A stretch of 64,000 bases of DNA, from positions 1,178,001 to 1,242,000 of the forward strand of contig NZ_CP090976.1 in assembly GCF_021513235.1 (NCBI RefSeq), in the 5' to 3' direction. Below, piece by piece: positions 9,608-18,401 of the stretch (position 1 is its first letter; each line of letters begins with the position of its first letter). The position numbers and the translations under genes were made by a program. The notes below the pieces were generated by a model that saw nothing but the letters and a program-made list of their open reading frames with translations, made no database searches and was not told where the DNA came from. The DNA comes from Kaistella sp. 97-N-M2. Its GTDB lineage: Bacteria > Bacteroidota > Bacteroidia > Flavobacteriales > Weeksellaceae.

Positions 9608-10984
9608 ATGATAAAAGATATTTCAGACTTCGACAACGTTTTTTTTATTGGAGTAGCAGGAGTTGGAATGAGCGCCATTGCGCAATATTTAAAAGGAATT
9701 GGAAAAAATGTTTCCGGGAGCGACCGCTATTTTCATCCGGACGAATACAACAAAACCAAAGAGCAACTCGAACAGGAAGGCATTAAATGCTTTTTACAGG
9801 ATGGCACCGGAATTACAGAAAAGACGGAATTGGTTGTAGTTTCTACAGCGATCGAGGACACGGTTTATGAGGTTCAAAAAGCAAAAGAGCTTCAAATTCC
9901 CCTTATTAAAAGAAGTGAACTGTTAGCACTGATTGCGAAAAGCAAAAAAACGATTGCCGTTGCCGGAACTTCCGGAAAATCGACTACTTCCGCCATGCTT
10001 TATCAGATCCTACTGGATGCTCAATATGAACCAAGCATCATTTCAGGCGCAGGTTTAACGAACATTATTAAACAAGGAAAAATTGGAAACGCGGCCGTAG
10101 GAAAAGGCGAATGGCTTATTATCGAAGCCGACGAGAGCGACGGGTCCGTCGTGCAGTATGAACCCGAAATCGGTCTGCTTTTAAATGTTGATAAAGATCA
10201 TCAGGAAATTGAAGAGTTAATAGATTTATTTACCATTTTCAAAAACAATACAAAGGGTTTATTCGTTGTAAATCAGTCGAATACGTTAGCTAAATCTTTG
10301 TCTGAAAATAGAGAGAATGATTTTGGGTTCGAGAATAAGGAGGCCGGATTTTCAGCGGAAAATTTTCACCAGGAGGGTTTGTCTTTATCCTTCGAAGTGT
10401 TGAACGAGAACTTCCAAATGAATTCGCTCGGACAACATTCCGTCGAAAATGCGACCGCTGCCATAGCCGTCGCAAATCAAATTGGCATCGCTCTGAAAAC
10501 CTGCGCCGAAAGTTTAGCACGGTATGAAGGGATTTATCGACGACATCAAATTCTCGGTCAGAAAAACGGAGTTTGGGTGATTGATGATTATGCGCATAAT
10601 CCCGCGAAATGCGCGGCTTCCATCAAAGCCTGTCAGCCTTTGGCGGAAAAAGTGATCGCCTGGTTCCAACCGCACGGGTATGGACCGACGCGCTTTTTGA
10701 AAGACGACTTTATCGAGGAGATTTCAAATGCTTTACGACCGCAGGATGAAATTTGGATGAGCGAAATTTTCTACGCCGGCGGAACGGCAGTAAAAGATAT
10801 TTCTGCGAACGATTTAGTGGAAGGAATAAAGGCAACCGGAAAAAAAGCGCATTTTGTCGAAGACAGAAATCATTTACTGGAAACCTTACGACCGGAATTA
10901 AATTCCGGGACGGTTTTGCTTTTAATGGGCGCAAGAGATCCGGGTTTAGAGGAGTTTTGTAAAGGTTTATATGAAAAACTTTAG
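9608..10984 (+). CDS. Mur ligase of the MurC/Mpl type
   Basis: 458-aa ATP-dependent Mur ligase. The N-terminal UDP-binding Rossmann motif FIGVAGVGMSAIA is at residues 13-25, the P-loop GTSGKSTTSA near 120, and the C-terminal domain has DDYAHNPAK and MGARDPG. MurC adds L-Ala to UDP-MurNAc; Mpl recycles murein tripeptide onto UDP-MurNAc. The divergent residues (GTSGKS where MurC usually has GTHGKT, HNP for HHP) make a recycling or variant ligase plausible, but this sequence alone does not decide it. The stop is followed directly by the left hairpin of the transposase element. Confidence 0.8.
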   Translation: MIKDISDFDNVFFIGVAGVGMSAIAQYLKGIGKNVSGSDRYFHPDEYNKTKEQLEQEGIKCFLQDGTGITEKTELVVVSTAIEDTVYEVQKAKELQIPLIKRSELLALIAKSKKTIAVAGTSGKSTTSAMLYQILLDAQYEPSIISGAGLTNIIKQGKIGNAAVGKGEWLIIEADESDGSVVQYEPEIGLLLNVDKDHQEIEELIDLFTIFKNNTKGLFVVNQSNTLAKSLSENRENDFGFENKEAGFSAENFHQEGLSLSFEVLNENFQMNSLGQHSVENATAAIAVANQIGIALKTCAESLARYEGIYRRHQILGQKNGVWVIDDYAHNPAKCAASIKACQPLAEKVIAWFQPHGYGPTRFLKDDFIEEISNALRPQDEIWMSEIFYAGGTAVKDISANDLVEGIKATGKKAHFVEDRNHLLETLRPELNSGTVLLLMGARDPGLEEFCKGLYEKL

Positions 10985-11008
10985 GCTAAGATTAAAATCT
11001 CAGCCCTG

Positions 11009-11031
11009 AATATCGGCCGTCGATACGCGAC
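11009..11031 (+). repeat. REP-like unit, left copy
   Basis: AATATCGGCC followed by a short hairpin GTCG-ATACG-CGAC. The same AATATCGGCC head followed by a different but still paired hairpin occurs on the right side of the transposase at 11647. Confidence 0.6.
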
Positions 11032-11113
11032 TCTCACGGAAAAGCCACAGGAATTTAAATATATCAAGGCGAAATAGATTAATATTCGAAAAGGTAATTT
11101 TAAACACGATTTA

Positions 11114-11575
11114 ATGCCCAATACCTACGTTAAACTGTACGTTCAAGCTGTTTTTTCCGTAAAATACAGACAGGCTTTAATTGGTGAGCATTTTAGCAAA
11201 GAATTATTTGCAGTAATTGGCAATTTGATTAACGAAACAGGTTGTAAGGTTATCATAGTGAACGGCGTAGCAGACCATGTTCATTGCTTTTTCTCGTTGA
11301 AGTCTTCAATTTCTCTTTCAGAAGTAATGAAGAATGTAAAAGCAAAATCTTCAAAATGGATCAACGAAAATGAATTTCTGAAACAACGGTTTGAATGGCA
11401 ACGAGGATTTGGTGGATTCAGTTATAGCCAAAGCGCTATCAGCAATGTTTACCAGTATATTCAAAATCAGAAAGAACATCACAAAAAGGAAAACTTTAGG
11501 ACGGAATATCACAAGCTTTTGCAGGAATTTGAAGTAGAGTATGATGAACATTACTGGTTTGAAGATTTAATTTAG
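11114..11575 (+). CDS. tnpA: IS200/IS605-family (Y1 HUH, RAYT-like) transposase
   Basis: 153-aa single-domain transposase. The metal-binding HUH motif is HVH at residues 55-57. The likely nucleophile is Tyr115 in the conserved YIQNQKEHH segment. These enzymes nick and join single-stranded DNA at hairpin ends without terminal inverted repeats. All expected catalytic residues are present and the frame is intact, so it may be active. No accessory tnpB is present. It lies between the Mur ligase gene and rsmI. Confidence 0.9.
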   Translation: MPNTYVKLYVQAVFSVKYRQALIGEHFSKELFAVIGNLINETGCKVIIVNGVADHVHCFFSLKSSISLSEVMKNVKAKSSKWINENEFLKQRFEWQRGFGGFSYSQSAISNVYQYIQNQKEHHKKENFRTEYHKLLQEFEVEYDEHYWFEDLI

Positions 11576-11646
11576 CGAAAAGGTTAATTTTGCCAGGAGG
11601 TTTTTAAAATCAATATCTGAACCCTGAGATTGAAATCTCAGGAAAT

Positions 11647-11700
11647 AATATCGGCCGTTGCTCCGCAACTCACCTCCAGTCGCGTAGCGACGGCCGATAT
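11647..11700. repeat. BIME-like pair of inverted REP-like units
   Basis: Unit one (11647-11669) is AATATCGGCC plus hairpin GTTGC-TCC-GCAAC. Unit two (11679-11700) is inverted: GTCGC-GTA-GCGAC plus GGCCGATAT. The outer arms also pair with each other, giving a cruciform-capable block. Together with the left unit, three different hairpin stems remain paired behind the same head sequence. Confidence 0.65.
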
Positions 11701-11709
11701 CTTAGCATT

Positions 11710-11798
11710 GGAATTTATTCCACTGCGACGGATAAAGAATTTGGAATTTATCCGATGCGACGGAAACATCGCTTTGTAATGTATTCCGATGCGACATG
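11710..11798 (+). repeat. 33-bp tandem repeat, about 2.7 copies
   Basis: Units start at 11710, 11743 and 11776, exactly 33 bp apart, sharing GGAATTTAT(T)CC and GATGCGAC-type cores; the third is shorter and more diverged. The array ends 18 bp before the preferred rsmI start, so it may influence rsmI expression or be debris of the neighbouring mobile element. Confidence 0.6.
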
Positions 11799-11816
11799 TT
11801 AGACATAAAAATAAAA

Positions 11817-12551
11817 ATGAGCGGAATCCTATATTTTGTGCCAACACCGATTGGCAATTTAGAAGACATGACATTCAGAGCGGTAAGAATTCTGAAAGAA
11901 GTCGATTATATATTGTGCGAAGATACGCGGACTTCCGGCTTTCTTTTAAAGCATTACGAAATATCTAAACCGCTGAAATCTTATCATTTACACAACGAAC
12001 ATCAGACGACGCAAAAAGTGATCGGTGATTTAAAAAACGGACAGAACATCGCCATTATAACTGATGCCGGAACCCCCGGTATTTCCGATCCGGGCTACCT
12101 TTTGGCAAAAGCGGTAGCCGACTCGGATCTGGAAATGCAGTGTTTGCCCGGCGCGACAGCCTTCGTTCCAGCTTTGGTCGTTTCTGGTCTGCCGAATAAC
12201 GAATTTTTATTTGCCGGCTTTCTGCCGCAAAAAAAAGGACGCCAAACCAAACTGAAACAGTTGGCCGAAGAAAAGAAAACCATCATTATTTATGAAAGTC
12301 CGCACAAAATAAACACTGCTTTGGAGCAGATCAAAGAATTTTTCGGCGAAGAGACCAAGGTAAGTCTGAGCCGCGAAATTTCAAAAAAGTTCGAAGAAAC
12401 AAAACGCGGGACAATCAATGAACTCATCGAATTCTCCAAAAGCAAAACTTTAAAAGGAGAAATCGTTTTAGTTCTCAATAATGTCGCAACAAAAGACGAT
12501 GAAGCCGAAAAACCTTTGTCGAAAAACAAATATAAAAACTTAGAAAATTAA
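11817..12551 (+). CDS. rsmI: 16S rRNA (cytidine(1402)-2'-O)-methyltransferase
   Basis: RsmI, 244 aa, methylates the 2'-OH of C1402 in 16S rRNA with SAM. The tetrapyrrole-methylase-fold signature is clear: LYFVPTPIGNLEDMTFRA at the N-terminus, LCEDTRTS near residue 37, and ITDAGTPGISDPG near 80. An upstream in-frame ATG at 11796 would add seven residues (MLDIKIK) and lies inside the tandem repeat. The start at 11817 (MSGILYF) fits the family better. It is followed by fabG after 4 bp. Confidence 0.93.
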   Translation: MSGILYFVPTPIGNLEDMTFRAVRILKEVDYILCEDTRTSGFLLKHYEISKPLKSYHLHNEHQTTQKVIGDLKNGQNIAIITDAGTPGISDPGYLLAKAVADSDLEMQCLPGATAFVPALVVSGLPNNEFLFAGFLPQKKGRQTKLKQLAEEKKTIIIYESPHKINTALEQIKEFFGEETKVSLSREISKKFEETKRGTINELIEFSKSKTLKGEIVLVLNNVATKDDEAEKPLSKNKYKNLEN

Positions 12552-12555
12552 AAAT

Positions 12556-13299
12556 ATGGGATTATTAGAAGGAAAAGTTGCCCTCATCACCGGCGCAACG
12601 CGTGGAATTGGAAAAGGAATCGCCGAAGTTTTCGCCAAGGAAGGCGCGCAGGTTGCCTTCACTTATGCGGGTTCCGTCGATAAAGCCAAAGCCCTGGAAG
12701 AGGAGCTGGAGAAAATAACCACCGTAAAATCGTATCAGTCCGATGCTTCGGATTACGATGCGGCGCAGAAACTGGCTGCAGATGTTTTGGCAGATTTCGG
12801 GAAGATCGATATTTTGATCAACAACGCCGGAATCACGCGCGATAATTTAATGCTCCGCATGTCGAAAGACGATTGGGATACGATCATCAAAGTCAATTTA
12901 GATTCCGTTTTCAACCTCACTAAGGCTGTTATTAAGCCGATGATGAAGGCGCGTTCCGGATCGATCATCAACATGACTTCCGTTGTCGGTGTGAAAGGAA
13001 ATGCAGGCCAGGCGAATTATGCCGCCTCCAAAGCCGGCGTCATCGGTTTTTCCAAATCCATCGCGCTCGAGTTAGGTTCCCGAAATATCCGCTGCAACGC
13101 CATTGCGCCGGGGTTCATCGAAACAGAAATGACGGCCGCGCTCGACGAAAAAACCGTGCAGGGCTGGAGAGACGCTATCCCTTTGAAACGCGGCGGCCAG
13201 CCGGAAGACGTTGCCAACGCCTGCGTATTTCTTGCGAGCGACATGTCCTCCTACATTTCGGGTCAGGTGTTGAATGTAGACGGCGGAATGTTGACTTAA
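12556..13299 (+). CDS. fabG: 3-oxoacyl-[acyl-carrier-protein] reductase FabG
   Basis: 247-aa short-chain dehydrogenase that reduces 3-oxoacyl-ACP with NADPH in fatty-acid elongation. It has the nucleotide-binding motif TGATRGIGKG at residues 13-22, NNAG near 88, catalytic Ser in NMTSVVG and the YAASK catalytic pair near 153. The C-terminal SGQVLNVDGG matches FabG proper. It starts 4 bp after rsmI, so the two are probably co-transcribed. A dispersed structured repeat follows in its 3' region. Confidence 0.93.
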   Translation: MGLLEGKVALITGATRGIGKGIAEVFAKEGAQVAFTYAGSVDKAKALEEELEKITTVKSYQSDASDYDAAQKLAADVLADFGKIDILINNAGITRDNLMLRMSKDDWDTIIKVNLDSVFNLTKAVIKPMMKARSGSIINMTSVVGVKGNAGQANYAASKAGVIGFSKSIALELGSRNIRCNAIAPGFIETEMTAALDEKTVQGWRDAIPLKRGGQPEDVANACVFLASDMSSYISGQVLNVDGGMLT

Positions 13300-13342
13300 A
13301 TTTTTTGAAGCACGACAATGGGTGCTTCTTCCCAAAAGTAGT

Positions 13343-13394
13343 CCCGCTCTCCGCTGTATCCCGCTTACGCGGGGATGTCGCTGCGATCGGGGCT
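13343..13394 (+). repeat. Dispersed structured intergenic repeat, copy 2
   Basis: Shortest copy. The CCCGCTCTCCGCTGTATC box and the GGGATGTCGCTGCGATCGGG box flank a small hairpin (CCCGC/GCGGG). Outer CTTCC and GGAAG stretches could extend the stem. It lies 3' of fabG in the sense orientation. Confidence 0.6.
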
Positions 13395-13532
13395 AAAAGG
13401 AAGAGTTGTACTTTTTCCGAAAGAACGATGGTTATTAGTAAATTTACGTACTAATTTTTGTAGATTGGTGGTTAATTACATATCGCGGAATATTTTTTGT
13501 ATGCTATTCCGCTTCAACTTATCAAAAGGTTT

Positions 13533-14684
13533 ATGAACGCTTTACTACAAAAATTTCAAAAAGTCCGCGCCGAAACCGTTGCGCTGTGCGATCCGCTTCA
13601 TATAGAGGATTATATTCCGCAGCCTGTCGATTTTGCGAGTCCACCAAAATGGCATTTAAGCCATTCCACCTGGTTTTTTGAGGAAATGATCCTCAAAAAA
13701 TTTCTTCCGGATTATCAGGTGTTCAATCCGCATTTTGGTTTTTTATTCAACAGTTATTATCAAACTTTAGGCGACCGCGGCATCCGAACGGAACGCGGAA
13801 CAATCACCAGACCCACCGTCGCCGAAGTTTATCAATACCGAAACCATGTGGATGAACAAATTAAAAAATTGCTGCAAAACAAACTTGGTTCTGACTTGGA
13901 AGAACTCATAATATTAGGGATAAACCATGAGCAGCAACATCAGGAACTTCTCATCACAGACTTAAAGCACACCCTTTCTTACAATCCGATCTTTCCCGTT
14001 TACAAAGAAAACTTTAATCTTACTGCGCAGAAAAATACCGCCGAAGGCTGGCTCGAGATTCCTGAAGGCATTTACGAGATCGGTTTCCAGGGCGAAGGAT
14101 TTCATTTCGATAATGAAAAAGGGCGGCATAAAGTTTTCCTGCACGATTTTCACATCTCCCGCTCTCTCGTGACCAACGCAGATTTTCTTGAGTTTATGGA
14201 AGCCGGCGGCTACGATAATTTTAAATTTTGGCTCGACGAAGGCTGGACGTGGGTCACGGACAATCAAATAAAATCGCCGCTCTACTGGAAAAAAATCGAT
14301 GGACAGTGGCATTCCTTTACGTTGGAAGGTTTAAAACCAATCACGCCCGATGATATTTTAGCCCACATCTCTTTTTACGAAGCCCAGGCTTTCGCCGCCT
14401 GGAAAGGTTTGCGCCTGCCTACGGAATTTGAGTGGGAAGCCGCCGCCGATCAACTGCAATGGGGAAAAAGATGGGAGTGGACCTATTCCGCTTATCTGCC
14501 GTATCCACAGTTTCAGATTGCAGAAGGCGCCGTTGGCGAATACAACGGTAAATTTATGGTAAGCCAAATGGTTTTGCGCGGTGGTTCTACGGCCACACCC
14601 GAAGGTCACACCAGAAAAACCTACAGAAACTTTTTCAGTCCGAAATACAGGTGGCAGGTCACCGGAATAAGATTAGCAAAATGA
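13533..14684 (+). CDS. egtB: Ergothioneine biosynthesis sulfoxide synthase EgtB
   Basis: EgtB is a non-heme iron enzyme that joins hercynine to cysteine or gamma-glutamylcysteine in an O2-dependent C-S bond formation. The N-terminal DinB-like domain carries the iron histidines: His44 in WHLSHSTWFFE, and the NHEQQHQELL HX3H motif near residue 135. The C-terminal formylglycine-generating-enzyme fold ends with LRGGSTATPEGHTRKTYRNFF. An upstream in-frame ATG at 13497 would add 12 residues that look non-homologous, so 13533 is preferred (383 aa). The stop overlaps egtD as ATGA. Confidence 0.9.
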   Translation: MNALLQKFQKVRAETVALCDPLHIEDYIPQPVDFASPPKWHLSHSTWFFEEMILKKFLPDYQVFNPHFGFLFNSYYQTLGDRGIRTERGTITRPTVAEVYQYRNHVDEQIKKLLQNKLGSDLEELIILGINHEQQHQELLITDLKHTLSYNPIFPVYKENFNLTAQKNTAEGWLEIPEGIYEIGFQGEGFHFDNEKGRHKVFLHDFHISRSLVTNADFLEFMEAGGYDNFKFWLDEGWTWVTDNQIKSPLYWKKIDGQWHSFTLEGLKPITPDDILAHISFYEAQAFAAWKGLRLPTEFEWEAAADQLQWGKRWEWTYSAYLPYPQFQIAEGAVGEYNGKFMVSQMVLRGGSTATPEGHTRKTYRNFFSPKYRWQVTGIRLAK

Positions 14685-15634
14685 CAAAAAACGCCACCTT
14701 TTTAAAAGATGTAAACGACGGTCTTAGCCGGAATCCCAAATACATTTCTTCGCACTATTTTTACGATAAAGCCGGCGACGAAATCTTTCAGCGGATTATG
14801 GACATGCCGGAATATTATCTTACAAATTCCGAACTCGAAATTTTCAGCGGGCAAAGCGAAAAAATCATTGATTCTTTTAATATTGACAAAGCTGAAGAAT
14901 TTGAGCTTATCGAACTGGGCGCCGGCGACGGAAAGAAGACGCAGCATTTGCTCAAAACTTTAATTGATAATAATTTTAAGTTCAAGTATATTCCCGTCGA
15001 TATTTCCAGAAACAGCCTCGAGGTGATCACCGACCGCATGGAAAATTTATTTCCGGATTTGGAAATCCTGCCGCAGCAGGGCGATTATTTTGAGGTTTTA
15101 GATGATCTTTTTCATTCCGATAAACCCAAAGTAATCCTGTTTATCGGTTCTAATCTGGGAAATATGCCGGATGAAACGGCCGCGCAGTTTTTACAGAAAA
15201 TTTCTCAGCATTTGAAGTCCAACGAAAAACTTCTTCTGGGTGTTGATCTTATCAAGTCCAAAGATATTGTTCTGCCCGCTTATAACGATGCTGCCGGAAT
15301 AACGAGAGATTTTAATCTGAATCTCTTAAAAAGGATCAACGCAGAATTTGGCGCCAATTTTAATCTGGAAAACTTCGAACACGCCCCCGAATACACCGAA
15401 AGTGAAGGCATTGCGAAAAGTTTTTTAAGAAGTAAAGTCAAACAGACTGTTTACATCAAAGAATTAGATAAATCTTTCAGTTTCGACGAAAACGAAGCCA
15501 TTCACACCGAGATCTCCCGAAAGTATAATGATGACATTTTAAACGGTTTGGTGGCAGATTCTCAATTGGAAATCACCGCTAAATTTCTGGATTCCAAAAA
15601 CTATTTTGCGGATTATATTCTGACCAAAAGATGA
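14681..15634 (+). CDS. egtD: L-histidine N(alpha)-methyltransferase EgtD
   Basis: EgtD trimethylates histidine to hercynine with SAM, the first step of ergothioneine synthesis. It is 317 aa from the ATG at 14681, which overlaps the egtB stop. Motifs include YDKAGDEIFQRI near the N-terminus, the SAM loop ELGAGDGKKT near residue 77, IPVDISRNSL, and LFIGSNLGN, all characteristic of the EgtD family. An upstream ATG at 14651 lies within egtB. The pairing egtB-egtD makes the assignment firm. No egtA, egtC or egtE is visible. Confidence 0.92.
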   Translation: MTKNATFLKDVNDGLSRNPKYISSHYFYDKAGDEIFQRIMDMPEYYLTNSELEIFSGQSEKIIDSFNIDKAEEFELIELGAGDGKKTQHLLKTLIDNNFKFKYIPVDISRNSLEVITDRMENLFPDLEILPQQGDYFEVLDDLFHSDKPKVILFIGSNLGNMPDETAAQFLQKISQHLKSNEKLLLGVDLIKSKDIVLPAYNDAAGITRDFNLNLLKRINAEFGANFNLENFEHAPEYTESEGIAKSFLRSKVKQTVYIKELDKSFSFDENEAIHTEISRKYNDDILNGLVADSQLEITAKFLDSKNYFADYILTKR

Positions 15635-16293
15635 GGTCGAAAGCGCCGATAAAAGGAGTTTTGGGTTTGGGCGCAGTTTCAACCCAATATTATTTGCAGC
15701 AAATTCACGAGAAATTCCAACACGAAAATAAAGAATACTCAACCTGTCCGCTGATACTTTATCAAATTGATTTTCAGGAAATAAACCCATTCTTGCCGAA
15801 TAAATTTTCTGATCTTATTCCGCAAGTAAAAGACTATCTGGAAAAAATATTCGCCCTCGGCATTAAAAAGTTGCTGGTTCCAAATATCACGTTGCATGAA
15901 ACGCTGGATCAGATGGATTTCCCCCTCGAAGTTTATCACCCAGTTTCTCTAACTTTGAATTATTTACAGGAAAAAAATGTCTCGAAAGCTTTCCTCTTTG
16001 GAACTTCCTACACGATGAATTCTGATTATCTGCGAAGGAATTTTGATGATAAAGATGTCACGCTGCTAAAGCCTTCCAACGAAGATCAAGAGTGGATCGA
16101 CCATTTTAGAACAATGGTTTACGAAGGTAACGTTGCAACCTCCGATAGTGAAAGATTTCACGAAACAATAAAGAAATATGCCGCAAGTAATCCGGTCCTC
16201 ATCGCCTGTACGGAACTTTCTTTACATGCTCGGAAGAATGACGATTCCTGCATCGACATGGCAGAATTGCAGATCGAAGCGTTTTTAAAGTAA
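15631..16293 (+). CDS. Aspartate/glutamate racemase-like protein with one catalytic Cys missing
   Basis: 220 aa, overlapping the egtD stop by 4 bp, so part of the egtBD operon. The fold matches the Asp/Glu/hydantoin racemase superfamily: GVLGLGAVST at the N-terminus, a central LVPNITLHETL where active racemases have PCNTAH, and VLIACTELSL where they have a second Cys-Thr-Glu. The second catalytic Cys is present, but the first position appears to be Asn. It may be a lyase, isomerase or non-racemising member. Its steady position behind egtD suggests a role in ergothioneine metabolism (inference). Confidence 0.75.
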   Translation: MRSKAPIKGVLGLGAVSTQYYLQQIHEKFQHENKEYSTCPLILYQIDFQEINPFLPNKFSDLIPQVKDYLEKIFALGIKKLLVPNITLHETLDQMDFPLEVYHPVSLTLNYLQEKNVSKAFLFGTSYTMNSDYLRRNFDDKDVTLLKPSNEDQEWIDHFRTMVYEGNVATSDSERFHETIKKYAASNPVLIACTELSLHARKNDDSCIDMAELQIEAFLK

Positions 16294-16304
16294 ATGAAGT
16301 TTCT

Positions 16305-17345
16305 CTAATCTCCAAAAACCTGATTCTCCTGTTCCTGAACGCGAATAAACGTTGTTCTTTTGGAAAGTTCCCGCAGTTGCGAAGCACCTACGTAAGTACA
16401 CGTCGACCGGACGCCGCCCAAAATATCTTTCACCGTCTCGGAAACCGCGCCTTTGTACTTCACTTTCACTGTTTTACCTTCCGATGCCCGATATTCGGCA
16501 ACGCCGCCGGAATGTTTATCCATGGCTGTTTGCGAACTCATGCCATAGAAAAGACGGAATCTTTTACCGTTTTCCTCCACCATTTCGCCACCGCTTTCAT
16601 CGTGTCCCGCAAACATTCCGCCCAGCATCACAAAATCGGCGCCGCCGCCAAAGGCTTTTGCGACATCGCCCGGAATTTTACATCCGCCATCGGAAATTAT
16701 ATGTCCACCAAGACCGTGCGCCGCATCAGCACATTCGATAATCGCAGAAAGTTGCGGATAACCGACACCCGTTTTTAAGCGCGTCGTGCAGACCGAACCC
16801 GGCCCAATGCCGACTTTAATGATGTCGGCACCGGCTAAAATCAGTTCTTCCACCATTTCACCGGTCACTACATTTCCGGCGATGATGGTTTTATCCGGAT
16901 AAATTTTTCTGATTTTCTTCACGAAATCCACAAAATGTTCGGAATAGCCATTCGCCACGTCGATGCACAAAAAGTTAATCTTTGGATGCGCCGCGACGAT
17001 TTTCTGAATTTTTTCTTCGTCTGTTTTACCAATTCCCGTACTCAAAGCGATATACTCGTAAATGGAATCGGGCTGATCAGTCAAAAACGACGTCCATTCT
17101 TCCAATGCGTAATGTTTGTGAATCGCCGTCAGGATTTTATCTTTTGCCAGAGCTTCCGCCATTTCAAAAGTACCAACGGTGTCCATATTCGCAGCAATCA
17201 CCGGCACACCGCTCCACTTTTTTTTGGAATTGACAAACGTGAAATTTCGTTCCAAACTCACCTGAGACCGCGATTTCAGCGTCGATCTTTTCGGGCGGAT
17301 CATCACGTCCTTAAATCCAAGTTTGATTTCGTTTTCTATGCGCAT
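16305..17345 (-). CDS. guaC: GMP reductase
   Basis: 346-aa NADPH-dependent GMP reductase, converting GMP to IMP and ammonia in purine salvage. The length matches E. coli GuaC (347 aa), and the CBS domains of IMP dehydrogenase are absent. The catalytic-Cys loop is [18 protein letters not shown] near residue 180, and [12 protein letters not shown] lies near the N-terminus. Its 3' end faces the egt operon, 11 bp away. Confidence 0.94.
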   Translation of the reverse strand: MRIENEIKLGFKDVMIRPKRSTLKSRSQVSLERNFTFVNSKKKWSGVPVIAANMDTVGTFEMAEALAKDKILTAIHKHYALEEWTSFLTDQPDSIYEYIALSTGIGKTDEEKIQKIVAAHPKINFLCIDVANGYSEHFVDFVKKIRKIYPDKTIIAGNVVTGEMVEELILAGADIIKVGIGPGSVCTTRLKTGVGYPQLSAIIECADAAHGLGGHIISDGGCKIPGDVAKAFGGGADFVMLGGMFAGHDESGGEMVEENGKRFRLFYGMSSQTAMDKHSGGVAEYRASEGKTVKVKYKGAVSETVKDILGGVRSTCTYVGASQLRELSKRTTFIRVQEQENQVFGD

Positions 17346-17499
17346 TTTAGAAGTTAGTTTAAGATTGAGATATTGGTAGTTGTCTTTTGTTGGCAGCTTT
17401 TTCCGCCTGGAATTTATACTGAAATTGTCGATGTGTTCCGCTTCGTTTCACAGAAGAAGCTCGATTCAATCCGGGCCGCAAGGTTTCTTTTTAAAATAG

Positions 17500-18267
17500 T
17501 CAGGAATTCATAATTTCCCCCAGATCTTTTAAATAATCATGCGCTGTTAAATCGAATTTTACCGGAACAATAGAAATATATCCTTCTGAAAGTGCGGTTT
17601 CATCAGCATCAGCGCCCGTATCCATATTGTTGAAATAACCCGTGAGCCAGTAATATTTTTTACCGTGTGGGTTAATTCTTTCGTCGAAATTTTCTTCCCA
17701 TTTCGCGTTCGCCTGTCTGCAGACTTTGATGCCTTTAATCTCTTCTTTTAGCAGTTTTGGGATGTTCACATTCAGAACAACGCCCTTTGGCAAAGGATTT
17801 TCGATTACTTTCCGAACAATATTCTGAATGTATTCTTTAGCTTGAGAAAAATCGGCATCCCAGGAAAAATCGAGGAGGGAAAAACCGATGGCCTGCAAAC
17901 CTTCGACGCCGGCTTCTACGGCCGCACTCATGGTACCGGAGTAAATGACATTGATGGAAGAGTTCGCACCGTGATTTATTCCTGAGACAACCAGATCCGG
18001 TCGGCGTGTTAAAATCTTGTCCAATGCAAACTTCACGCAGTCCACGGGAGTTCCACTCAAAGAATAATCTTTCTGCGGCCCGTCTAAACTAATTTCTTCA
18101 AAAGTAAGCGTGGAATTAATGGTAATTGCATGACCTTTTCCGGATTGCGGCGAATTGGGCGCAACCACGATAACGTCGCCAATTTCGTTCATAAATTCTA
18201 CAAGATGTCTAATTCCCGGAGCTGTAATTCCGTCGTCGTTGGTTACTAAAATCAAAGGTTTTTGCAT
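17500..18267 (-). CDS. surE: 5'/3'-nucleotidase SurE
   Basis: 255-aa metal-dependent phosphatase acting on nucleoside 5'- and 3'-monophosphates. The N-terminal signature ILVTNDDGITAPGIRHL gives the metal-binding Asp pair, and DLVVSGINHGANSS gives the family's second conserved block. It is divergent from the tail-specific protease gene. The 154-bp gap to guaC holds nothing recognisable. Confidence 0.93.
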   Translation of the reverse strand: MQKPLILVTNDDGITAPGIRHLVEFMNEIGDVIVVAPNSPQSGKGHAITINSTLTFEEISLDGPQKDYSLSGTPVDCVKFALDKILTRRPDLVVSGINHGANSSINVIYSGTMSAAVEAGVEGLQAIGFSLLDFSWDADFSQAKEYIQNIVRKVIENPLPKGVVLNVNIPKLLKEEIKGIKVCRQANAKWEENFDERINPHGKKYYWLTGYFNNMDTGADADETALSEGYISIVPVKFDLTAHDYLKDLGEIMNS

Positions 18268-18329
18268 ATAATCGCTTGGTTTTGCACAAATTTACTTAAA
18301 ATAATAGTGTTCAAATATAAATAAGGTAT

Positions 18330-18337
18330 TAATTTTG
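18330..18337 (+). promoter_or_regulatory. Bacteroidota -7 box upstream of the tail-specific protease
   Basis: TAATTTTG fits the TAnnTTTG -7 consensus of Bacteroidota sigma-A and would give a 5' UTR of about 58 nt. No clear TTG/TTTG -33 box is seen. Confidence 0.4.
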
Positions 18338-18401
18338 ATACTTCGTAGAACCCTGTAACAAAAGGGGGAAACTCTTAACAAATTAGATATTAAATAATTA
18401 T

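Larger units (their letters stand above)
10984..11700 (+). mobile_element. IS200/RAYT-like element with flanking hairpins
   Basis: A single small transposase gene is bracketed by related structures. The left end has an imperfect hairpin at 10984-11005 (arms GGCTAAGATT and AATCTCAGCC) and then a REP-like unit at 11009-11031. The right end has a perfect hairpin at 11623-11642 (arms CCTGAGATT and AATCTCAGG) and then two inverted REP-like units at 11647-11700. Subterminal hairpins are what Y1 HUH transposases recognise. Exact termini and target site cannot be fixed without an empty-site comparison. Confidence 0.65.
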
